NCBI GenBank assembly: GCA_050084515.1
Contig: CM114271.1
Location: forward strand, 48,918,001 to 48,982,000
DNA from: Blasia pusilla
Taxonomy: Eukaryota > Marchantiophyta > Marchantiopsida > Blasiales
Length of the DNA: 64,000 nt
Direction: 5' to 3'
In this document: piece by piece, positions 45,601 through 57,500 of the stretch
Numbering within the stretch: the stretch's first letter is position 1
How the letters are laid out: the number at the start of each line of letters is the position of its first letter
Position numbers and translations under genes: made by a program
The notes under the pieces: generated by a model
Told to the model about the DNA's origin: nothing
Database searches by the model: none
The model's input: the letters and a program-made list of their open reading frames with translations, nothing else

Positions 45601-47266
45601 CTTTTTCTGGAAGGAGTCAAACCATACGTTATTTCCCACCAAACGTGCTTTTGGTGAGAAAGCCACGTTGTAGCGAGCATCCCTAACTGGATGTTCTATG
45701 CAATGGTAGGTATCTAGAGGAAACCTTGAGATGATCCAATCATCAAAGTAATTTTTGGATGGTTTGTGTGAGTGCTTGCAAATTATGTTAGCCAAAAAGA
45801 AATCAACATAGGAGTTTGTATGAATCATGGGGCTCACTCAAGTTTCAATCGACCCTTGATAACTAGAGAGAAAACATGTAACATTTTCAGGTTTTCTAAC
45901 TGATTTATTCAATGTGTATAGCTTGCTTGGATCGAAGAACAGGGCAATGTTGGACATGATGAGGGTACTACATACTTCAAAAATGACCCCTAAAGCCGCT
46001 AAATCTCAATAATATCGCAAGCCAAAATTACATTCAGGACCTAGTCAAACCACAATACCAGATATGATGGTAGGAAGAAATTCGCAACGCTACCTTGCAC
46101 ACAAAATTCAATTGAAGAGCACATTAACAACACACCAAGCGTTGATGCTAAGAACTTGAGATCATGCAAGTTATGCACAGGTTACTAAGCATATTGTTAA
46201 GGCGCCAACAACAAGAAGGAGGCGTGATGCTCCAAGGAGCGGCAATAAGTACACACCACACCTACAATGATCTCTGAAATGAAGAAGAAAAATAAATTAG
46301 CAAAAATTCACCCATCACTTATTCTATCTATGCCCTATGTTATTTTTTCCGTGCGGTTCTTTGGAATTACCTACCTCCCGATATTTGCTATAACCAGCCT
46401 ACCCAGCTCCTATCTGTTATAAGCAGCTTTCTAGGGCTCCCCTTCCAACCTAGCCGCCTAGGGCTCAGCCTTACCCTTGGCACCCTTCAATGCAAGGCCG
46501 CGGCTAAGTATGGCCTTTGACTCCTCCCACTAAATAATTAATTCATCTTATTCATGAAATTATTTCTCTCTTCCATTTAAATTCATTTTTCATTCAAAAA
46601 ACTATAGGCTTGTTACTATTTTGTCTTATTATCTCATTTTTTTGTCTTATTGTGCATATAGGTGGCCAATAATAATATAGATGTAGCTTAGAGCTCCACC
46701 CTCATAAGTTGTATTAGATAGGGAACTACGAGGGCTTGAAATTCTCTATCTAAAGCCCACATAGATAAACACATAAAAAATACTATATATCTATACACAC
46801 TCGTCCATTCTATCGCCACAGTGGCTACTTGTCTACCATGCTTTGAGCCACAAAATGGACTCTATGGGCCCTAACCCTTCCAAGCCTTGAAAATTAGGCT
46901 CATTCTTCGATATGGATGCTTTCCACAACTTGTAGGAGCCTGAGACTCTATTGCTAATGGTCTTCGCTCGTAAGATCTGCACTTCTCCTCTTCTTAATGA
47001 TCATTGAATAGAATCTTGTCATCAATAGGACAATGATGTCTGCTCATATCTAGAAAATTTTCAACCATAGATGAGAACAAAGGATCTTTGGGTAGCTCAT
47101 TACCATCCATTTGCAGCCGAGGAGATAAATAGAGTTGGTGCTAGAGAAGATAATCCTTAAGTAAGTATGACTTTGAGGATGATCTAATAAGCAGATCGTA
47201 GAACAACCCCTTATCTTCATGAAAGGAAAATAAGTTCAATGAATATGGAACTCTCAAGAACCAACC
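45601..47266. other. Degraded repeat DNA
   Basis: No gene is supported. The segment directly after the truncated integrase has no recognisable reverse transcriptase or LTR. Composition becomes AT-rich toward 46.6 kb. Confidence 0.45.
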
Positions 47267-47497
47267 ATGATTTATGATGAGAATGGATTCTTATTAGCTC
47301 AATTTAGCAAATGCCTACCCTTAAACTCAGATCCTTTTGTTTTCCCCAAACAAGTCAAACAAGTTTCTTTTGCATATGTAGAAGAGAAACCTGGATGGAA
47401 AGTTGTCATGCAAAAACATGCTACATCAAGAAAGGTGGTGGGGGAGTGTGAAGACCTATTAAAAATGATCACATTGAACTCACAGGGTTCAATGTGA
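47267..47497 (+). pseudogene. Transposon protein fragment resembling DUF4216
   Basis: The frame reads GFLLAQFSKCLPLNSDPFVF, PKQVKQVSFAYVEEKPGWKV, VMQKHATSRKVVGE. The pattern PFV..(S/K)Q..QV(F/S)(F/Y)......W.VV is that of the DUF4216-type segment of CACTA-like transposon proteins in plants. Only this block is present. It lies head-on to the hAT fragment that follows on the other strand, so two unrelated elements abut here. Confidence 0.5.
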
Positions 47498-47569
47498 ATA
47501 CCACCGTGGATATTGAAGTTATTGATGTAACATTGGTTGGGATCCTTTAGGTTCAAATTCAAATAACTA

Positions 47570-48159
47570 TCAGAGTTTTAAATAACTATAGCAAATAGGG
47601 ATGTTCACTAAAGACTCGCTCCTCACATTGGTCCAAGAATCTGTTATGATCGTGGCCCCCAAACGCAAATTTTCCAATATGCCATGCACCTTATCCTTCA
47701 TCTTCCCCATATATTTCTCAGGTAGGGTGGTGCACAACGAATTGTAACTAGGACCTGAGTAACCCTTGTTGCCAACACTGCTTGTTTGAAAGCATCTTGC
47801 CATACTACGTTGAATGGTATTCCACATTCATAGAAACACTTTGCTCACATGTCATTCACAACTTCTATTCCTTGGATGTTGAAAGAATCCCTCAAATCGG
47901 CTTTCTTCTTCTTCGAACTAGTACTCCCTCGAATGGGCCCAACAACTCCTCTATATTCCTCGAGACTGTCACTCGGTGGCATGTCCACAATCCCATCAAT
48001 ATTTTGTACAACATAAACACTATTTCCTATTTGTTGCAAACCTATTTGTAATGGAGTCGTCTCTTCCACTTCACTCGAAGGTCTTGCTTGCCTTCTTTGT
48101 CCATTTCCCACTAGTATCTTGTTTCGGAGATCCTGTTGCACGTTGGGAGGGACCTTCAC
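47570..48159 (-). pseudogene. hAT-type transposase fragment (DUF659 region)
   Basis: On the minus strand, a first piece with a linker KKKKADLRDSFNIQGIE is followed, after a frame change near 47,840, by GYSGPSYNSLCTTLPEKYMG, KMKDKVHGILENLRLGATII and TDSWTNVRSESLVN. The motif GPSY..L...L........V...........(S/T)D(G/S)W(T/S) is the DUF659 block of plant hAT transposases, where the DxW region includes a catalytic Asp. The BED zinc finger and C-terminal dimerisation region are missing. It is a dead fragment. Confidence 0.75.
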
Positions 48160-48222
48160 ACATAATTTGGCATGATGGGTATCATGCCAAAAATGATTTC
48201 CATCCTTTGTCTTTCGTCTCTC

Positions 48223-48356
48223 TCATGTAAAATGCTCCACTCCTATTCTATGAAAACCTATAATAGCACGCAGATGGTGGAGCATTTTACATGATAGGTT
48301 ATATGTATACATGCTATATACCTATATATACTATGATAGGTTTTCATAGAATAGGA
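48223..48356. repeat. Two interleaved perfect inverted repeats
   Basis: Segment A (48,223-48,240, TCATGTAAAATGCTCCAC) is exactly complementary to 48,277-48,294. Adjoining segment B (48,241-48,261, beginning TCCTATTCTATGAAAACC) is exactly complementary to 48,336-48,356. The order is A-B-A'-B', so both stems cannot be a simple nested hairpin. ATAT-rich DNA lies between A' and B'. Confidence 0.85.
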
Positions 48357-48804
48357 ACAATACTTGCATTGCCATCTAATTGATGTTCCACCTTCCATTT
48401 ATATTTCTTCCCAATGTTCCTTCACAATCTGTTGGAGTTCTTTGGCTTTGGTCATGACTATAGGCACTCACTAACCCCACACAAAAATATTTGGATAATT
48501 CACAATAATTTACTATGTCAATATTAGTATATATCGATCAGTAAAATGTATGCAAATTACATCAAAGATTGTCCGTGAATGATAAAAAAATAAAACTCAG
48601 AACACTCACTATGAACAAGAAAGATCAATATGCTAACCTAGATAACCGAGATACCTTAACTTATCAGGGTTATCTAGTGGCAAAACATATTTCACTTATC
48701 AAGTTCAACTATCTATGGAGAAAAAAAAACTTCAAAGAGAGAGAATGAATGAATGAATAGATTTATTGTCCATGGGGACCCCACAGGGCCATGGGACTTA
48801 GGAG

Positions 48805-48810
<6 letters not shown>

Positions 48811-48837
<27 letters not shown>
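48811..48837. repeat. GA dinucleotide microsatellite
   Basis: Thirteen uninterrupted GA units within a longer purine-rich stretch. Confidence 0.95.
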
Positions 48838-48842
<5 letters not shown>

Positions 48843-48859
48843 GGATGAAGAGAGGAATG

Positions 48860-51530
48860 AGATTGTGAGGGTATACAGAAAATGAACAAGTTTTTTCTTA
48901 ACAAGCAAACTTGTTGCCAAAGTAATGGTAATCCATGATTGTGTATTGCTCGTCATGCTATATGAGGCTTAGGGTGAGATAGTATCGAGGCCTTACATGG
49001 ATCTTATACTTCCCTATTTTAACAGGTCATATGTGACTTACTCTTAGGAGTTGAACTACGGTTGTAGATCATCCTTCCCTTTATGAATAGTGACAACATT
49101 GGAGAGGTTGACCCTTTCATCCTTTGTATGAAGTCACTTGGGCCTATAGGATTCGAGGGTTAGTTCATGGTTGTTAGGAAGTTAGACCCTTGTATACTAA
49201 ATGTCATTGGTGACCTTCTAGAAGGAGGTTATCTATGTGTGCAAGTTACCTATGTAAGTGCCCAAGGGGGGGTATACCTCAGATGAAGCTCATTTAGAGC
49301 TCGTTTTCCTTGGATTATATCCATGTTGGGATCCAAGATACATTATAGGTTGCATGTATTCAACATGGATTCTCTTTTGAAGAGTGGGCTAGGATTGATT
49401 GGAGATCACACATATTGAGAGTTCATTGCAAACTATATCTTACAATTAATTCAATGCATATCATTGAATGGATGTTTGGATGAAGCATAGTTGATTGTAA
49501 ATTTCATCAACGTCACATTTTTATATTGGGGTTTTTCAATTGTTCATGTGTAGATATATTAGGATTCATAGGTAGATGGATCGTAGACTTATGTGCATGA
49601 AAGTATATTTATGTTGGGAGCGATGTCTATTCACATGACATACTCCTCTATCAAATCTCCGCGCTTGATACAATACATATGTACAAAAAACATTGCGAGC
49701 AATCGGGTAAGAGTAAGACATAGCATGGTTGAGGGCCACCGAAGCAATAAACATATGGAGAAGGACATTTTAGGAATGTGAGTTGCATAGGGGATCACTT
49801 AAGCAAATATCTTGTAGGAGAGGGAACTTTGTGGAACATAGACTCCATATTGGAATCCACTATTCACGGCAACTTATATTACCCATGGTTATCATAAAAT
49901 CTTGATAAATGATTTAACCTCCAAAATTTTTAATTGACCTACTGTTGGTCAATTGGGTGAGACAGGGAATGATCTAATTGGTTGCGATGGTGAAAAGAAA
50001 AGGTGTTCCCTAAATCAAAAGGGCACCCTCACATAATAGTAGAAATTAGTAATACATTCCGTAGCATCACTCATGTCAAATTGACGAACGAAATAGATAA
50101 ACTCACACATGAAGACGATACTATGACAATTTTGACCGAGACCATGCAAACAATTACCACTTCTAGAATGAGCTTTCGTACAATCTTCGCTATTGTTGCT
50201 GGATGTGATCCAACATGCTGCACCACTACTCAAAATATCCAACATTTTCAAGTCAAAATTTCATTTCTTCAGATCAATCTCTAAATTTTCATGGGTGGAA
50301 ATATTTCATCCCAAACAGCAAACTATGACTTCTCCCTACATTTATTCTTCACCCCTTTTCATTGTCGTGATTCCATCCTTCTGATTCACCGTGCAATAGG
50401 ATGGCTGACCATAAATTTTTACTGTGATCAGAATCAATTTCATGACATCAAGCAATTGAAATATTGGAGACTCTAAATGTTTTCTGATAAAGTTTAGATT
50501 TTGAAATCGGGTAGCACCATCCATCTTTATTTTCTTCTGGCGGGGTCGCACATATTTGCCCTCTATGTTCTAAGGGCACAAATTCTGCTGGAGTCCCACG
50601 TGTGAATAAATACGGACGCTTCTTCAATGCCACCATTGAATATAAAACTAACAGCTTAGATCCCTGACATCATGTACGCTCTGAATCTGCAATCCCCCGT
50701 ACGACCTCGACTTAGCTACATGAGAACACACCACAATCAGAATAGGGGGGATAAACAAAGGGGAGTCGATCTTGGATGGAACCGCCAACATGGACTATGA
50801 TGGTGCGGCAGGGCTGTGGCATCCACCAGCAGCGCACCAAAAGGGTAAACGTCTATTGGATCAAGAGTCTGGAGAACCCTCAAACTGTGTGACCGCATCT
50901 CGGGTCCAGGATCAAGCATGGAGAATACCGTCCCACCACACTGTAAACTACTGCAAATAGGCTCCATACCTACATACCTCCATACCTCCAGTTCCCTGGA
51001 AGTGAATGCTTCATCTTGTTCACATGCAGTGAAGCTAATTTTGCACATCCAAGAGGAGCTCGTTCCTCATTGCCCCACACCAACAAGTACTCACAATCCT
51101 TGCCCAACGGAGAGCATACTCGAGCAACAACTGAAAGCTAGTGGAACATTTCCGAGTGTTCATCCAACTGCACCAGTATCCAAATGAGAATTAAGACAAT
51201 TTTAATGACAGAGATCTAGACCACAAACTCCCTCGAAAGAGAATTCACTTTTCCCGCATCAAATTTTGGAAACTTGAATAAGGCTTTCAGATCTTCCCGC
51301 TCGCTCTCGTCGCCAACAATCGGCATCTAGTCTTGTGGCCCATATCATTTCGAAGCCCACTCTCAAGAAGCTCAGTCCCACAGGAAACTTGCTGCTGAAT
51401 TCAGTAGAGAGGAAGGACGGACCACAACTCTTCATTTCTAAGGTATTATCTGCTCTCAGAACGTTTTTGCGAGTTCAAGAATTATGAAATAGACATGTCG
51501 GCAAAAATGAGGGACATCATATTGGTGCAA
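48860..51530. other. Spacer downstream of the FGAM synthase gene
   Basis: About 2.7 kb without a supported gene. The last few hundred bases before 51,530 should include the FGAM synthase 3' UTR. Open frames near 50.0-50.3 and 50.7-51.2 kb show no known motif. Confidence 0.5.
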
Positions 51531-54500
51531 TCACCCTTCGCACCATTCTCTAGCGTTCTGGAACATACGAAGCCAAGGGCTTGGACCACTTGGATCCAGA
51601 TCGGACCACTCTTTCGGATACCAGGGAAACTGCCACATGAGGAAACAGCGCTCAGGGTGCGGCATTATTGCCAAGTGTCGACCATCTGGCGAGCACAATG
51701 CAGCGATGCCCTGGGGAGAGCCATTGGGATTGAATGGATACTCCTCTGTTATCTCACCAGAATCATCACAGTACCTAATCGGGGCGAGAGAATTATTTTC
51801 AACCTGACGCAATATATCTGCATCAGGGAATAGAGCCCTCCCTTCACCATGAGCGACCCAAATTCCAACCTTCGTACCCTCCATTCCCTTCAGCATAAGA
51901 GCAGGAGACTCGGTGATCTGTACAGAAGAGAACCTGCACTCAAAGCGGCCCGATTCATTGTGAACGAACCTAGGTTGTGCGATGTCGCCACCTCTGCCAA
52001 GAGTTCCACCAACCTCCGCCCCAGGAACCCAGCCGAGCAAGGCCATCAACTGACAACCATTGCACACGCCGAGACTAAATGTGTCGGGTCGGTTGTAGAA
52101 CTCTTGGAACTGCAACCAACCAGTCCCAGTAACCAATGTTAGAACGCGAGGTGGGGTTCAGACTCGATAAGTAAGAGACAACTGTCCAAGAAATTGGCGG
52201 CCATCGGTACCTCACCTGCTGCAAAATTGACTCATTGAATCGTATCGTGCCTGCCCATCCTTTGGCTGAATCCAGCACATCCGCATAGCTGAAACCACCC
52301 ACGAACACAATACCTCTGTAATCATTTAGGGAAGCATTTCCACTTAAGAGATCCGACATTGCAATATCCCAAGGTTCAAAACCTGCTGCCACCACCATCG
52401 CTGACATTTCACGATCTCCATTGCTTCCTTCTTCCCTTATTATGGCCACCTTAGGCTTTGAAGCGCAGCTCATGTAGATCTCAGCAGTTTTAAATGGTGT
52501 AAATGACAGTTCCCACGCTGGAGTAGTCCTGTGCTTGAGCCCTCGCTGCTCTGCCTCCACACAAGCTTCTGTCCGCTGCAACTTCTCCAGCGTAAAGCTA
52601 GTTTCTTCCCACAAGTCACGAAGGTCTGAAGTTGGTTTGTTCAAGTGAACCGACCCATCAACTGAAACAACAATTCTAGGCTCACTTGTGACATGCCCAA
52701 TAACACTGCACGAAACACCAGCAGCTTGGAGCTCAGAAATGACTGCATCCTTGTCGCCACGATTCACCTGTGCACATCCACAATTACCCCCATATCAGAC
52801 CACATCCAAGTGCACATGAAACGCTCATCACAAAAATTTCTGTTACCGTCGTCTAACTAAACCCACCACAGAATCGCAGAAGGAGAACAAAGATTGAAGC
52901 AGTGGAAATGCACCACCAGAGAGCTTCCATCATTACTTCAGAGATTCGAAGCTGCTACAATCACATATATGCCAAGTACGCGAAAGAGAAACTGGAATCC
53001 AGTACTACCTCCAAAACAAGACCAAGCTCCTCTGCAAATAGAGTTGAAAATGGTGCTAGTTTTGAGTCATCATTGGGTGGCAACGGCAAATCAACCGAAA
53101 GACCACAGTTTCCAGCGAATGCCATTTCTAACAATGTAGTCACAATCCCACCATCGCTGATATCATGTCCAGACGCCACAGCTCTCTTGTCCACTAAACC
53201 CTGCACCGGTATCGAAATGCTAATCAGACAAAACGTTCAGGAGAATGTCTATCACCTAGAAAGTACAGCAAGTCCAGCTACTCATGACATCCTCCTTTTT
53301 GCGGCACTATTTTTGGCAAATTTCATTACGGAGTTGCAAGGGTAAAGACCTGAACGGCGTTGAAAACTTTTTTAAGATACGAAATGTCCTCAACATCGGG
53401 GCACGCATCACCAATCTGCAACCATGTGCGCAGAAACGTTTGTATCAAGAGAGCACTTACTGTCACAATTACAGATATAATGTTACCTCATAGGTTCGAC
53501 CACCGCACATCAAATGTCTCTGGTACTAAGCAGAAAACAACTACAGATCCAGCAAACAACAATCTTAGAAAATTCACAACTCTGAAAGAAAGTAAATGAA
53601 CCCAGCTGATAGACTGGCTCTTTTCTCCAGCGAAACTCCAGAGTTTCATCACTTAAATTCCTTTCCTTTTAGGTTTCCAAATGAACGTCGCTCATCTCAC
53701 AAAAGAATCTTTTGTGCCCCACTGTCAGACCCTCGTCCCATGCACAAGGCAAAAGAGTCGATAGTCGTGATGAGACACCAGGATGATCATACTCATTGAA
53801 AAATAAAAAAGCCACTGTTTGACATTCCTTGCTGATAACAATAATTATTTATGGTAACCAAACAATCAGATTTTTTTATGAGTAGCCGCTCATACAGTCT
53901 CCAGCACCGAACCTGATCATAAACTTGAGCTAAAGCTGAACCTCCAAGGCGGCGATTCCCATTTCCAAGGTCTATGTGCAGTAAGATTCCGTCGTCTTCG
54001 AGCTGAATGCATCCCCAAACGGAGTTAGATAGGAGAACCTTCACTTAAAGTTGGGCTGGCTGATGCTCATATCCAGAAATGAATTGGGTGATTCACCAAA
54101 GCCACCCTTTTGTTCTGCCCTACGTTCTTCAAGAGAATATACTAAGATTGCACAGGGTGTTGGAAGACAATCATAATCAGCACCTTCAAATCAGGAGTAA
54201 CAGTTTTCGTTATGTCAGGACAAGTAACGTATGCACTAATAACAAGATTTCCAGGTGCCTTCACGGTCTCCCCTCCTGCCTGCGCTGCCATTGAGAGGCT
54301 ATCCTTCCCACCATCAATCGCCACCCCAGCGTAATCATGGCATCACGCAGGGACTCTGCAGCATCGTACATTGCTGCTCCTTCACCCTCCATCTTTGCAG
54401 CATACATCCAGTTCCCACTAGCTTTTACATCCTTCAGGGAAGTTACCTAGATACCCACCGCCAGATAGTTTTCACAAGTTTCAGAACATTATGTACTTAA

Positions 54501-57500
54501 AGTCCGCAGAAACGAACTCTCACAGCGGACGGAATCTACTACTAACAAAAGAGAAAGCATTGAATTGTTTGTGTTTTCACTTAAGAGATTGGATTTACAA
54601 CCTACTAGTTCCCAAGTCACTTACACCTGCGACAGCTTAGACATCTACAAGTAAGCTAATTACATAGTCCACGTTGCCGGAAATGAGATGGGTGGAACTC
54701 CAAACCTTAGCCCAGACAAGATTCGTCAACGCCTCTCCAAGAGCCAGCCTCGCCATGGCTTTGGGGTCTAACAAACCCTACAGAAGATTCTATCCATGTT
54801 AGCACAGGAATTTGGGAATTGACTAAGTTGAAAATCTCTTCCCCTTCACAGCTGAAGAAGCACAGAACAGGACTTGCTTACTATCAATTCCTATAAAAAA
54901 CGGACGTCACAGGAGAAATTTTACCTTCAAAGGCTGTTCTCCAATCGCACAAGCACCTCCTGTGATACCTGTATAGGACTGCACAACCAAGCACAACCTC
55001 ATACATGATCGTACTGCATATCTGATTTGTATCAAGGTGAAAATGACACGGACAAGCACAGACAAGTGGAGGCACATTACAGACTAGTGATCAACTATCT
55101 AGTCTGCGAATGTCAATTCTCTAGCATGTGTAAAGCGATTACGATCAACCAGATAGAAACTCCTCACAGTCCAGCCTCTATAGACTACTTAGATACAAGC
55201 ATTGCAGGATCGTGAGAGATGACACTTAGTAGTTCGATAGTGCAACGACTTACTAGGGTTTGTCTATCATTACTTAGTCAGACATCCCTGCAATGCGCGA
55301 ATAGGTTGACAGCTTTACTTCTATAGAGTTCTTGCTTTATATTTTTGCTTCACAAGTTCTTTGTTGTCTGTTCCCCATGATCAGCATAATAAAAAAGAAG
55401 AAACAAGACCCACATAAAAGGAGATGGAAGAATCCATTAGAAGGACAAAAAAGGGAGACTTGAAGAGTCAAGAACACGAGGGCCACACACAGCCATACAT
55501 GATCAGCATAATATAAGATAAAGAACGGTTAACCCTCGTTCGGTAATGACCTGGCTGTAGACAGCGACATCTGAAAGGGGTAGCTGCAACGGCCCAACAG
55601 TCTGTTGCTGAGCCACCAGACCAGTGACACACCGATCCACCTGAACACAAAACAAAGACACAGGTAAATAGTTACGTTAAATCCAAGGAAAAAAAGTGGT
55701 CTGGAAATTCTAGAATGGAACATTCACGTCCGCACATCTAATAGGGATTTCATGTTCACAGAGCCCCTGGACTAGTTATTGTTCGCAAAATAGAAAAAAA
55801 TGAGTTTGGGCAAACGATCAAGTAATTAAAGAAAGCTTACAACGATTTCAATTTCGGTCAAGACTATGGCAAAGCTTTTACTAACAACCTTTCAACGTGA
55901 TGATAACAAGCTTCAAAGAGAAGTTTTGCAAACCCTTGGCAGACCAGTCTAAACAGGGAGGTTCACCTTGGATGTCAAGAACCTCTTTGAACATATAGAG
56001 GGTAGATGAAATACTCGATGTAATGCATCGAGGACGGTTGAACCAGGTGCAATATCCAAAGGCTCCAATTGAGGTGATTGTCTTGTAAAATGAAACTGTT
56101 TCCTGGGCATATCTCCAAGAACCTAAAAAAGTACATGCATTCCCACAAATCAATTTCAGGATACCCCACCATCAACAGAAAGTCAGATTTCCAGCATATA
56201 GCTTTGCAGTGTGGTAACATGTCTGCATTTCAGGTTAGTACAGTATTGGTACCATGTTGTACTAATTAGGACAGAACTTACCATAAATGCTACAAATATG
56301 TGTTATTGAAAGAGTACATTCTACATTCAGTGCCGTATAATTGGCTCTGCTTCTCTTAAACTTACTTTCTCAAGGTCAAGGTCAACTGCAGGCCTGGGCT
56401 CTGGAAGACCCAAAGTGATCGCCTCTTCGCGTGCCACACTATCAACAAGCACTATTCTTCCTTCACCGCTGCAAAAAGTATGCCAGAACACTTGGAAGAT
56501 TAGTATATCAAGAATTGCAAAACCTCATATCTAGATTTTGCGACCGCTTTTAGAAATCACTCCAAGTGGAAGAAAAGCATATTGGAGACAATCCTCACAG
56601 GATCAAAACAGACTTGTGAACAGCTCAACAGTGAGAGTTTAAGGTGCAGCTCACACTACCTGATAATCCCAATGACAGCCATTGATACACGCTCCCTCTC
56701 ACAAACTGACCGAAGCAAGACTTCGCTTTCAGGTCTGATTAACAATGCATCCTGGCACATAGAGATACTCAGTTGCCAGGCAACCCAAATAATTGGTAAT
56801 GTAACCGCCTATGTGATACTTCAAGGATAAGAAAAGGATGAAATTCTAGAAAGGCAGGGCAAGTTCATCCAGTCTCCAAAGGGTGGGAAACCCATGCGCA
56901 AGTGCAGTCTTACCTGCTCTTGGTACTCTGCTCCCCAAATCTCCAACACAGACATGGTCTTATCACCCACCACTATCGATCGTACATCAATCTCTGCACC
57001 CTGTGGCATGTCATACAAAGCTAACCACAATCAGAGATTGTAGAGTATTTCCAAAAAATACAAGTAGGATGTATGGTTCATTTTCCATGTAATTACCCGC
57101 TCAAATTACCTTTGGATAAATGATTTCCTTTACCACATTACAGTTTCCTCCAGCTCCTTGGTCGTGAATACTGACAATTGGGTTCTTGTCACCCAATTCC
57201 ACACATGTACGAACCACTCGATATAGCTTTTGTGACATCTCTGCGTCTCCTCGTTGCACAGCATTGAAGTCCAACTCAGCATCATTCTGTCCACTGACCT
57301 GCACGTTGGAAGTGGTAATTTTAAGCTAGCGAAAACACCCATGGCTTCAGAATGCTTGCAAGCCTACTGCTGTACTACATATCACAATCAAACCTTTAAG
57401 TTTCATAGATTTGCAAGATTTCAGGCCCTTCTGAATAAGTTCTTTAGTAATTCAGAAACAGGTAGTTTCAATTAGAAGAGTGGTTGTATAAACATACCAT

